Shown here: one piece after another, positions 19,715-28,800 of the stretch | How positions within the stretch are numbered: position 1 is the first letter of the stretch | Layout: the number at the start of each line of letters is the position of its first letter | From: Symsagittifera roscoffensis | Lineage: Eukaryota > Xenacoelomorpha > Acoela > Convolutidae | NCBI RefSeq assembly: GCF_963678635.1 | Contig: NC_087066.1 | Span: 53,396,312-53,460,311, forward strand | Reading direction: 5' to 3' | DNA length: 64,000 nucleotides | Position numbers and translations under genes: made by a program | Notes under the pieces: model-generated | Database searches by the model: none | The model's input: the letters and a program-made list of their open reading frames with translations, nothing else | What the model was told of the DNA's origin: nothing

Positions 19715-21016
19715 ATAAGCAACGCCGCGACTCCCAAGCCTGGAAGATTTGATGAAGAATGGGCGGGATTAGGCTTGGCGCCTATGAAAATGAGAGGCAG
19801 GACCGAACTGCCTGAAGCCTCCTTGATCCTGACTAGTGTGAAACCGGAGTTGACGGTAGTAGGAACGCTGTGAACGAGAACCTTCCTAGCACCCTTCGGC
19901 TGCGAGGAAATCAAAGTGGTCCATTGAGAAGAGGAAGATAGATCGGCCGGTACATTGATCATACCGAAGTTTCCGCAAGGAACCGACAACGATAAACAAG
20001 GACCATCGAGCACAAAGAGAGATGTCAGAAGGAGATGACGGACAGGGAGGAAGCCGTCAAACCGAAGAACCCATGCAACAAGATCAAGCTGGTGGGGAAG
20101 ACGACAGGGCATCGACAGGAGGAACATCCAGCCTGGATTTCAATATCTTCAGTGATCTTGAGAACAACGCAGATACGTTGGAAACGACTGAGCCAGCGGA
20201 TGAAGGCATCTCGACACTGGAGCCTCCGTCAGCCTTTATGGAAATGAAACGGAATTTGCCGGAGAGCAGCTCTCCTGGCAATTCAAGAAATAATGAACAG
20301 AGAATCCTCATGGAATCACCTAGGAGGAGAAGAATAGAGGCCTCAGCCAGAGTACCTTTTTTGGGAACGCTGCCTGAAGAAGAATGGGAAGTACATAACC
20401 GAGACCACGAGAGTAGGACGGGATGCAAGTTGGACAGAGTGGCGTTCATGGAAGAAGTCTGGACGGTGGTTCAGAGCTATGGGACCAGTCCATTCTGAAA
20501 ACAGGTCTCAACCGACCCTTGATGCGGGAAGTCCTTGACAAGCTTGATGAGTGTGAAGGGAGATTGAGTGAGTTGTTGATTGACTCAGCCACTAATGAAA
20601 GTGAAGCGAATTCTCCCATCAAGATGACACCGCAGGACGATAAAGGAGAGGTGGTGTATCTGTCAAGAACCAGGAGAGGAACGATGCGATCGAAATTGGT
20701 GATTGATAAGATCAATGCGATGAAAATGAAGTTAGGCAGCAGAGTGATGCCGAGGAGAGTAGGAAAGACGAAGGTGGATTCGGAGATATGGATGAAAGCT
20801 GTCAATTCAGCGAAAAGAAAACGAGTCGAAGAGGTCATGGATTTGGGACAAGGTTTTTATCAATTGCCTGGCACAGATAAAATGTTGACTGATATAGCGA
20901 TGGTGCCACCCATTCTCATGGCGGGAATAAAGTCAACAGATTATAAATCCAAAAGCAGCAACCTTAGAAATGGAAATACTCAGCCAATGTGGAAAGAGCG
21001 CAATGAAAGACTATAA
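19715..21016 (+). pseudogene. ORF2 continuation: acidic linker and Arg/Lys region
   Basis: In copy F this part is interrupted by TGA codons at about 19871 and 19926, a frame change before 20022 and a one-base loss near 20480; R reads through most of these. The product is acidic and Ser/Gln/Glu-rich (frame 20022-20498), then turns basic (frame 20423-21016: RTRRGTMRSKLVIDK, SAKRKRVEE). No domain was recognised. Frame 20423-21016 ends by a short deletion near 20950 that R lacks. It reads as a flexible connector inside the second polyprotein. Confidence 0.6.
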
Positions 21017-22166
21017 ACCATCTCCCATGAATCACGGAAAGGGAAATGTCGCAGGACAACTAGTACCAGTAGAATACAACCGACTGGCAGTATCGGAGGC
21101 TGTGTCGATAGATGAACCCGCTGGTGGATACATGGAAATGTTGGAGTACCGAAACTCGGCTAGAGGGTACGTGATGGCTCTGGAAGCAGAAGGCGTACGG
21201 GACTGTAGCGTCGTCTGAGATACAGGCAGAAACGATAGACCAGTTGTTGAGCCTTCCATGGAAAGCAGTGGTGTTAAGGTACTTCGAAGAAGAGATGAGG
21301 ACTACGCCAAGAATACACGCTCTCATGGCAGTACCTTACGTAAGAACAGAGTTACAACTGAGGTTTGCCTGGTGTATGATGGGATTGACTCGCGAGGAAT
21401 ATGATTCAGAAGAAAGGAAAAGGTCAAAAGAGAGAAGGTTTTCCTTATGACGAACCTGAGGGATCTGATGATCCAAGAGGGAGCAGCAGTAGCGTGTGCG
21501 AAGCGGAGAGATTCTCTCTGTTTCATTCGATTCATGATGGAGCAGATTTCAGTACCTGCATTGAACACCTGTGTCAAGATGCTGAAGGAGGGCGATGAGC
21601 GAGCGAAAGCCTTACTCTTGCTAGCACTGCTGGAGATGCAGCAAAGCAAACCGATGAGGGTGAATATGAAAGAACCCGAGGAGTTAGAGCCCATGAGAAA
21701 GATAGACGAAATCAGGAGATTCTCAAACAAGGAGCTGAGACTCACTAAAGAATCTATGGGGGTACTGCTGAAATCCAGTGAACACTGTGGACCGATCAAG
21801 AAGAAGTCGTACAGCTACGTGTCCGGAATCATAGGGATAGCGTACAACCCTTTCCTGAGTGAAGACAAACGCGATTGCTTCTTCGATTACGAGCAGGCAG
21901 TGGTACTAAGATTCTGGACGTCGAGAATTGTAACAATTAAGAGCGCTAATAATCCACAGACCAAATTGGGGCTGGTCTTGGAAGAAGAGGTGACTGCACC
22001 TTCCGTACCAAAATCCGACAAAAGAGTAGAGTTTGGGTTGGGATTCTCAGATGAATTATTGAGAACGAGCTTGATGGCAGTGTGGGAATTGATGAGGCCA
22101 TCATGGTGTCCTGTCCCCAACGCTGACTCGATATTACGGGCGCACATGACGTGCAGAGGGAGGTGA
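20970..22166 (+). pseudogene. ORF2 continuation: helical region
   Basis: Three frames (20970-21218, 21244-21450, 21447-22166) follow one another and match the R fragments between 29087 and 31026. They are mostly helical and charged, with Cys-containing stretches (VACAKRRDSLCFIRF). A hydrophobic patch, YVSGIIGIAYNPF, lies near 21815-21855. No known domain was recognised. F carries a ~60-nt deletion near 21190 relative to R (R keeps LEDKKAIEGYLETML) and single-base changes near 21445 and 22145. It belongs to the same long polyprotein as its neighbours. Confidence 0.6.
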
Positions 22167-23155
22167 ATGCAGACTGTAACCTGCGTGACCTTAATATCAT
22201 ATATAATGTGATGAGAACGGCCTCTAGGAGCAACGGAGAAGATAAAGTGGAGTTGCCTGGATGGGGACCAGAAGACTGGGTAAAACCTGGTAGCTGTCTG
22301 GCGGAAGTTTGTGGACTGGAGGGTCACGTTTGTGGAGGTCTGGACTGCGTGAAGACCCTAGAGAAACAACACAAGCAATTGACGGTATTGTTTGGAAACG
22401 TCGTGATGAAAGCAAGAACGGAAACGGAACTGATAGCGGATTGTCATCGAGGAACCGAGGTGAATCTAGTGACTGCACTAGGATTTTACAGCATGTTTAG
22501 TTCTCTAGAGTCACTATTGAATCTAGAACAGAGGCATGAGATGGTCACTGCCATCAGTGTGGAAGTATTCCCAGGAGTTCTGCAAACCGAGCAGAAATAC
22601 ATAGGAAAATGGAGGGAAGCGATCGAGGCGGAAATGAACATCAGACACAGTGAGACTTATTGTAGACCATCAGGAGCACGATATTTGGTGGGTTCGACAT
22701 TGGCTCCAATGTGCAAGAGCAGATACCCGGTACATTTCGTAGCTGTGGATGTAAAGAATACGAGAACGATCGTGGATCAAGCCTTCTCAGTGCCGAAGTG
22801 TGTTAGACTAACGAGAATGTCCGAGAAATTTTACGAGTTGCTATGTAAGATGCTCTCAGCAGTTCCAGAGAGGACCAGGGAGGAGTTGGAATTGATACTG
22901 GGAAAAACGTTCATGGGATACGTGAGTGGGAACTTCAGTGACTTTGAGAGACAGAAACAAAGAGAATCAACTGTTACAGATTACAATACAGTAGACGAGA
23001 ATGATGAAGTCCACCGAGTGATGATGGAAGTGGAACCATTACTGGAAGCTTCGGGAAAACGTAATTGGAGGAGCATCATGTTGACACATGACGTTTTCCC
23101 TGCAACTGCTTGCTGTAGACCTGGTGGTATCCCAAGCGTAGTAATCTGGTGTTGA
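22151..23155 (+). pseudogene. ORF2 continuation: Cys-rich region
   Basis: The 334-codon open stretch corresponds to 28801-29700 of copy R. A Cys cluster, CLAEVCGLEGHVCGGLDC, near 22295-22350 could bind metal but does not match a named finger. Downstream is a helical, mixed-charge region (VFPGVLQTEQKYIGKWREAI, then FVAVDVKNTRTIVDQAF). No family was assigned. The reading frame shifts at each end, near 22145 and 23110, into the neighbouring segments. R is deleted from about 22994 onward in these coordinates. Confidence 0.6.
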
Positions 23156-23847
23156 TCTGGGACTCTGGAGAGCTGCTCTCCATGGGTTTACCAGACTCAT
23201 CACAGCCCATAACAATAGTGATAGTGCGAGTTATGATGGCGATACGATGGCTGGAAGCTCATGTGAAAGAAAACAATAGACAGGAGGCACCGACAAGAGA
23301 ACAGTTGCTTAAGTTAGATTGTCTAAAAGATTTAGATCCTTTTGAGACAATGTGCAAAATTCTAAACATTCCGATGGAAGTGAAGAAGATATGGGCAAGA
23401 AGACGATTGATGCCATGGTTCAGAGCTAACATGACTGCATGGTTGTACGAATATGCTAAGAAGCATATGTCGAAGCACGGCAGAGTGTACAGTGAATATC
23501 AGCTCGACATTGAAGCAGGAGCTTTCAAGCGAACTCTCGTGACTCATCGGAATGCAGTGACCACCGCTGTAGAAAGAATTTCCAGGACAAGTGAACGGAG
23601 TGGAAAGGAGAAGGCAGAGATGTTGAAGGAAGATTCGGAGAGAAATGTGACGTTGTGCCTCCACAACAGCTTCTTCAGGAACAGAGAATCTAACCTGGAT
23701 CCCCTACCTTGTTGCAAACAGAGGGTGGAAGAGCAGAAGTGTTGGAGGACTGCTTCCAACAGCGTCAGAATAGCTAATGATGTGTTGCAAGACACAGAAA
23801 CTGAAAGTGCAGAGTCAGTATCACAGGAGGAAGAGATGGAACATTGA
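23149..23847 (+). CDS. C-terminal segment of ORF2, copy F only
   Basis: The 232-codon frame ends at TGA 23845-23847 and is the last coding piece before the 3' region. It contains a possible helix bundle (PITIVIVRVMMAIRWLEAHV, then MEVKKIWARRRLMPWFRANM) and a Ser/Glu-rich tail (TETESAESVSQEEEMEH). No domain was recognised and no start codon of its own is convincing; it most likely continues the preceding segment after a frameshift near 23110. Copy R lacks it entirely because of a ~960-nt deletion, so it cannot be cross-checked within the window. Confidence 0.5.
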   Translation: MLIWDSGELLSMGLPDSSQPITIVIVRVMMAIRWLEAHVKENNRQEAPTREQLLKLDCLKDLDPFETMCKILNIPMEVKKIWARRRLMPWFRANMTAWLYEYAKKHMSKHGRVYSEYQLDIEAGAFKRTLVTHRNAVTTAVERISRTSERSGKEKAEMLKEDSERNVTLCLHNSFFRNRESNLDPLPCCKQRVEEQKCWRTASNSVRIANDVLQDTETESAESVSQEEEMEH

Positions 23848-24360
23848 CGAATGGCCGAAAAACGAGATGCAAAAAAGAGACGAAATTAGAAGAATTTAGA
23901 AGTTTTAGAACTTCTAAACGACAAAAAAAGGCGAAAACAAAGGAGTGATGAAGAAAAAGTTAAAACTCAGAATTGTTTTATGTGTGTGAAAGAAACTCAA
24001 GTGAGAAACTAAGCAACCAAGTTGTAATTGAAAACTGAAACATTTAGTTGAGTTTTGAAGTTGTTGCATTTATAAATTTGCATTTTGATTTTAGTTAAGT
24101 GGCTTTAGAGACACTTACTTACTATTTATTTAGAAAGGCTTGAGTAAAGAGAATATTTAAATATTCCAGACTGCATGACTGTTTTTACTCAACTAGGAGA
24201 ACTGATCACTTTGTGGTGATATGAAAGGCTTGGGTAATCTCTCGAAGAGGGAAATTGTTTCATTGTTCTTTCTAACCACAGAGTTTCTTAAATTTAATAT
24301 TCAGGACAATAACAAGCAAGATTTCCGAAGGGAGGAAGCATAGTAGGATAGTTTTAGCTT

Positions 24361-24391
24361 GTTGGTTGGCAGGACTGTCCTGCAAACCAAC
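24361..24391 (+). other. 3' region hairpin
   Basis: GTTGGTTGGCAGGAC and GTCCTGCAAACCAAC pair over 15 bp with a single mismatch and a one-base centre. The inverted copies (about 26590-26620 and 28360-28391) read GTTGGTTTGCAGGAC on the matching arm, making the stem perfect there. Confidence 0.6.
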
Positions 24392-24651
24392 ATCTTTTAA
24401 ATCTAGGAGAAAAAGTTTTAATCAGGACATTGACGTTGGAAGTCAGAAAAGATGTTTTTATCTTAGGTCATATCTTCAATGTGCAGATTAATGAAAGAAT
24501 TTGAAGGCTATAGTGATGTAGTATGATGCCATTTATATTCTGCAGTGAGTCGATGTGACGTGGATAAAAGTAATTTCGTGCATTTTGTAAATTCTGTTCG
24601 ATGACACTGTATCTATTTTACGAACATTGCGTGATTCAATGAGGAAATTGA

Positions 24652-24664
24652 CCGGACTGTCCGG
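24652..24664 (+). other. Palindrome next to the 3' LTR
   Basis: CCGGAC-T-GTCCGG lies 6 nt before the 3' LTR and is followed by GGAGTA. The same palindrome sits beside the LTR in both inverted copies (26317-26329 and 28087-28099). Its position suggests a role at the polypurine tract or in cDNA end formation, which is inference. Confidence 0.5.
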
Positions 24665-24670
24665 GGAGTA

Positions 24671-25584
24671 TGTGACATTCGACCAGAATGGATCAAAAGG
24701 CAGATTCAGCAGATTCGGAAATTTAGCAGCGAACCTTCCGAATTGACGGTTTTAAGCGATTAACGACGTTATTGGGACAATTAGTCAAACGGTGAAGGTC
24801 AAGATATTCTGGTATTTTGGAATTTTAAAAATTCGAAGTATGACGTCATATTTCTGAGAAACGTCAGAAACGGCCATTTTGGCAGAAAGTCGAAGAAAAA
24901 CACAACAACGATAGTTGCGACGACGACAACAACGAGAAAATTGAGAATCAGAATTGGAGAAAAGCAGAAGTAGCAGAGACCGCTCCGAGTTGCAACTATT
25001 GTGTCCGCTACAATAGTTGCAAGGCCGTTGCGAACAACGGTGATGGGTGGAAAACCAGCCTTCCGGAAGGAGAATAAGAGCCTTATTTCCCCGGATTCAA
25101 GAATCCGGAGGGATCTCGGGACTGGAACTGATAGTGTTTTTATATAAACTTTTAGCTTCCCTGTCATGTCCTGATTTGAATTTAATTAACATCTGAATTC
25201 ATTCTACTAAGATGAGAAGCTAGGAGTTGGGGGGAAAGGGTTGATCCATCTTTGATGGAGATGAGGATTTTTATCAACTGAACAAAAACAATAATAATTC
25301 AATAAGTAGTAGTAACCCTGTTTTTAGGAGTGACCTCGTGGTCTGGGAATACTGAGACCCAGCCATGAGCTCACTCTTTCTGCATGTAATTAAGTTAATT
25401 TGAGTGTTTTGACCGAAGCCGAAAGCATTAACGTTTTTGTCGACCCGATGTTAGAAAGACCACCGAAAGTACTGGCTTGGTAGAGACGGTTAAAAACATG
25501 TAAAGCTCTGTTTAGACGTTAGCCAGTCGTCTTAGGACTTAGTTTTGTTTTCCGTCGATATGTATCTTCCGGGCGAATGTTACA
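24671..25584 (+). repeat. 3' LTR of copy F (type A)
   Basis: The 914-bp direct repeat of 2398-3309 has few differences: for example AGAATGG for AAAATGG near the start, an extra C in the hairpin loop near 25007, and GGATCTCGGG for GGGTCTCATG near 25111. It ends CGAATGTTACA. Confidence 0.93.
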
Positions 25585-25612
25585 TTAGAAAAAACTAACC
25601 AAATTTGAAATT

Positions 25613-26311
25613 TGAAACATTCGCCCGGAAGTACATATCGACCGAAAATAAAGCTAAGCTATGAAACGAGTGGCCAGGGTCTACACAAAGCTTCACATGC
25701 TTTTCACCAAATTAACTTAATTACGTGCAGAAATAGTGAGCTCATGAATGGGTCTCAGTATCCCCAGACCACGAGGTCACTCCTAAAAACAGGGCTACTA
25801 CTATTTATTGAATTATTATTGTTTTTGTTCAGTAGATAAAAATCATTATCTCCATCCAAGATGGATCAACCCTTTCCCCCCAACTCCTAGCTTCTCATCC
25901 TTATNNNNNNNNNNNNNNNNNNNNNNNNNNNNNNNNNNNNNNNNNNNNNNNNNNNNNNNNNNNNNNNNNNNNNNNNNNNNNNNNNNNNNNNNNNNNNNNN
26001 NNNNNNNNNNNNNNNNNNNNNNNNNNNNNNNNNNNNNNNNNNNNNNNNNNNNNNNNNNNNNNNNNNNNNNNNNNNNNNNNNNNNNNNNNNNNNNNNNNNN
26101 NNNNGGCCGTTTCTGACGTTTCTCAGAAATTTTATGTCATCACTTCGAAAATTTAAAATTTCAAAATACTGGAACATCTTGACCTTCACCGTTCTACTAA
26201 TCATCCAAATAACGTCGTTAATCCTTCAAAATCACCAACTCGGAAGGTCCGCTGCTAAAAATTTGAAATCTGCAGAGATTGCATTTTGGCACATTCTGGT
26301 CGAATGTCACA
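25613..26311 (-). repeat. Type B LTR, diverged, interrupted by the gap
   Basis: On the + strand it begins TGAAACATTCGCCCGG and ends CGAATGTCACA, the inverse of an LTR. The visible parts resemble 53704-54631 more than the type A LTRs, for example near 26205-26260. The middle is replaced by 200 N. Sequence of the element's 3' region follows directly, so this was the 3' LTR of a - strand copy. Confidence 0.85.
25905..26104. other. Assembly gap (200 N)
   Basis: A run of N from 25905 to 26104, a round length typical of an arbitrary scaffold gap. It lies inside an LTR at the centre of the palindrome, where misjoining of repeats is likely. Confidence 0.99.
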
Positions 26312-27075
26312 TACTCCCCGGACAGTCCGGTCAATGTCCTCATTGAATCACGCAATGTTCGTAAAATAGATACAGTGTCATCGAACAGAATTTACAAAAT
26401 GCACGAAATTACTTTTATCCACGTCACATCGACTCACTGCAGAATATAAATGGCATCATACTACATCACTATAGCCTTCAAATTCTTTCATTAATCTGCA
26501 CATTGAGGATATGACCTAAGATAAAAACATCTTTTCTGACTTCCAACGTCAATGTCCTGATTAAAACTTTTTCTCCTAGATTTAAAAGATGTTGGTTTGC
26601 AGGACAGTCCTGCCAACCAACAAGCTAAAACTATCCTACTATGCTTCCTCCCTTCGGAAATCTTGCTTGTTATTGTCCTGAATATTAAAATTAAGAAACT
26701 CTGTGGTTAGAAAGAACAATGAAACAATCTCCCTCTTCGAGAGATTACCCAAGCCTTTCATATCACCACAAAGTGATCAGTTCTCCTGGTTGAGTAAAAA
26801 CAGTCATGTAGGCTGGAATATTTAAATATACTCCTTCACTCAAGCCTTTCTAAATAAATAGTAAGTGAGTGTCTCTAAAGCCACTCAACTAAAATCAAAA
26901 TGCAAATTTATAAATGCAACAATTTCAAAACTCAACTAAATGTTTCAGTTTTCAATTACAACTTGGTTGCTTAGTTTCTCACTTGAGTTTCTTTCACACA
27001 CATAAAACAATTCTGAGTTTTAACTTTTTCTTCATCACTCCTTTGTTTTCGCCTTTTATCGTCGTTTAGAAGTTT
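26312..27075 (-). mobile_element. 3' region fragment of a third element copy
   Basis: This is the reverse complement of about 23900-24670, starting right after the type B LTR and cut at 27075 within the 3' untranslated region. It is non-coding. Together with 25613-26311 it is the 3' end of a third - strand copy, truncated by the palindrome arm. Confidence 0.85.
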
Positions 27076-27169
27076 GATAGCCACTCGTTTCATAGCTTAG
27101 CTTTATTTTCGGTCGATATGTACTTCCGGGCGAATGTTTCAAATTTCAAATTTGGTTAGTTTTTTCTAA

Positions 27170-28081
27170 TGTAACATTCGCCCGGAAGATACATATCGAC
27201 GGAAAACAAAACTAAGTCCTAAGACGACTGGCTAACGTCTAAACAGAGCTTTACATGTTTTTAACCGTCTCTACCAAGCCAGTACTTTCGGTGGTCTTTC
27301 TAACATCGGGTCGACAAAAACGTTAATGCTTTCGGCTTCGGTCAAAACACTCAAATTAACTTAATTACATGCAGAAAGAGTGAGCTCATGGCTGGGTCTC
27401 AGTATTCCCAGACCACGAAGTCACTCCTAAAAACAGGGTTACTACTACTTATTGAATTATTATTGTTTTTGTTCAGTTGATAAAAATCCTCATCTCCATC
27501 AAAGATGGATCAACCCTTTCCCCCCAACTCCTAGCTTCTCATCTTAGTAGAATGAATTCAGATGTTAATTAAATTCAAATCAGGACATGACAGGGAAGCT
27601 AAAAGTTTATATAAAACACTATCAGTTCCAGTCCCGAGATCCCTCCGGATTCTTGAATCCGGGGAAATAAGGCTCTTATTCTCCTTCCGGAAGGCTGGTT
27701 TTCCACCCATCACCGTTGTTCGCAACGGCCTTGCAACTATTGTAGCGACACAATAGTTGCAACTCGGAGCGGTCTCTGCTACTTCTGCTTTTCTCCAATT
27801 CTGATTCTCAATTTTCTCGTTGTTGTCGTCGTCGCAACTATCGTTGTTGTGTTTTTCTTCGACTTTCTGCCAAAATGGCCGTTTCTGACGTTTCTCAGAA
27901 ATATGACGTCATACTTCGAATTTTTAAAATTCCAAAATACCAGAATATCTTGACCTTCACCGTTTGACTAATCGTCCCAATAACGTCGTTAATCGCTTAA
28001 AACCGTCAATTCGGAAGGTTCGCTGCTAAATTTCCGAATCTGCTGAATCTGCATTTTGATCCATTCTGGTCGAATGTCACA
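27170..28081 (-). repeat. 3' LTR of copy R (type A)
   Basis: The 912-bp segment on the + strand begins TGTAACATTCG and ends CGAATGTCACA. It is nearly identical to both F LTRs, including the CRE core at 27903-27910, the paired hairpins near 27720-27763 and the inverted TATA box near 27610. Confidence 0.93.
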
Positions 28082-28800
28082 TACTCCCCGGACAGTCCGG
28101 TCAATGTCCTCATTGAATCACGCAATGTTCGTAAAATAGATACAGTGTCATCGAACAGAATTTACAAAATGCACGAAATTACTTTTATCCACGTCACATC
28201 GACTCACTGCAGAATACAAATGGCATCATACTACATCACTATAGCCTTCAAATTCTTTCATTAATCTGCACATTGAGGATATGACCTAAGATAAAAACAT
28301 CTTTTCTGACTTCCAACGTCAATGTCCTGATTAAAACTTTTTCTCCTAGATTTAAAAGATGTTGGTTTGCAGGACAGTCCTGCCAACCAACAAGCTAAAA
28401 CTATCCTACTATGCTTCCTCCCTTCGGAAATCTTGCTTGTTATTGTCCTGAATATTAAAATTAAGAAACTCTGTGGTTAGAAAGAACAATGAAACAATCT
28501 CCCTCTTCGAGAGATTACCCAAGCCTTTCATATCACCACAAAGTGATCAGTTCTCCTGGTTGAGTAAAAACAGTCATGTAGGCTGGAATATTTAAATATA
28601 CTCCTTCACTCAAGCCTTTCTAAATAAATAGTAAGTGAGTGTCTCTAAAGCCACTCAACTAAAATCAAAATGCAAATTTATAAATGCAACAATTTCAAAA
28701 CTCAACTAAATGTTTCAGTTTTCAATTACAACTTGGTTGCTTGGTTTCTCACTTGAGTTTTTTCACACACATAAAACAATTCTGAGTTTTAACTTTTTCT
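28082..28800 (-). other. 3' untranslated region of copy R
   Basis: It matches 23951-24670 of copy F in inverse orientation, including the LTR-adjacent palindrome and the 15-bp hairpin. At 28800 it joins directly to ORF2 sequence equivalent to F 22993, marking a ~960-nt deletion. Confidence 0.8.

Larger units (their letters stand above)
23848..24670 (+). other. 3' untranslated region of copy F
   Basis: The region is ~820 nt, AT-rich and non-coding, and closely matched (inverted) at 28082-28800 and 26312-27075. It ends CCGGGGAGTA immediately before the 3' LTR, a short purine-rich run that may serve as polypurine tract. It includes two strong inverted repeats, listed separately. Confidence 0.7.
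2398..25584 (+). mobile_element. Giant Ty3/gypsy-like LTR retroelement, copy F (23.2 kb)
   Basis: The element is bounded by direct ~912/914-bp LTRs with TG...CA ends and inverted termini (TGTGACATTCG / CGAATGTTACA). In order it carries a ~3-kb leader, gag, protease, an RT remnant with RNase H, integrase, a macro-like domain, a coiled coil, an SGNH-like hydrolase domain and a very long unassigned coding region, then an ~820-nt 3' region. Two deletions near 10115-10195 have removed the RT core, and many frameshifts and stops are present, so the copy is non-autonomous. No clear 5-bp target duplication was found; the flanks are TGTTA and TTAGA and share only TTA. At 23 kb it is several times the usual length for the family. 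Confidence 0.92.
25585..27169. repeat. Centre of a large palindrome, with 90-bp mirrored arms
   Basis: Bases 25585-25674 and 27080-27169 are reverse complements of each other and continue without break into the two flanking type A LTRs. Each arm consists of a 28-bp non-LTR spacer plus the first ~60 bp of a type B LTR. The inner loop (25675-27079) holds the rest of that LTR, an assembly gap and an element fragment. Confidence 0.85.

Noticed and set aside
14993-23847. Possible envelope gene, as in errantivirus-like elements
   Set aside because: No signal peptide, furin-type site, fusion peptide or membrane anchor was recognised in either copy. The downstream coding region looks soluble.
2393-25589. 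Target site duplication for copy F
   Set aside because: The flanks TGTTA and TTAGA share only TTA, which is within chance for AT-rich DNA.
25808-26204. Frames running through the N gap
   Set aside because: They consist largely of undefined residues and overlap LTR sequence.
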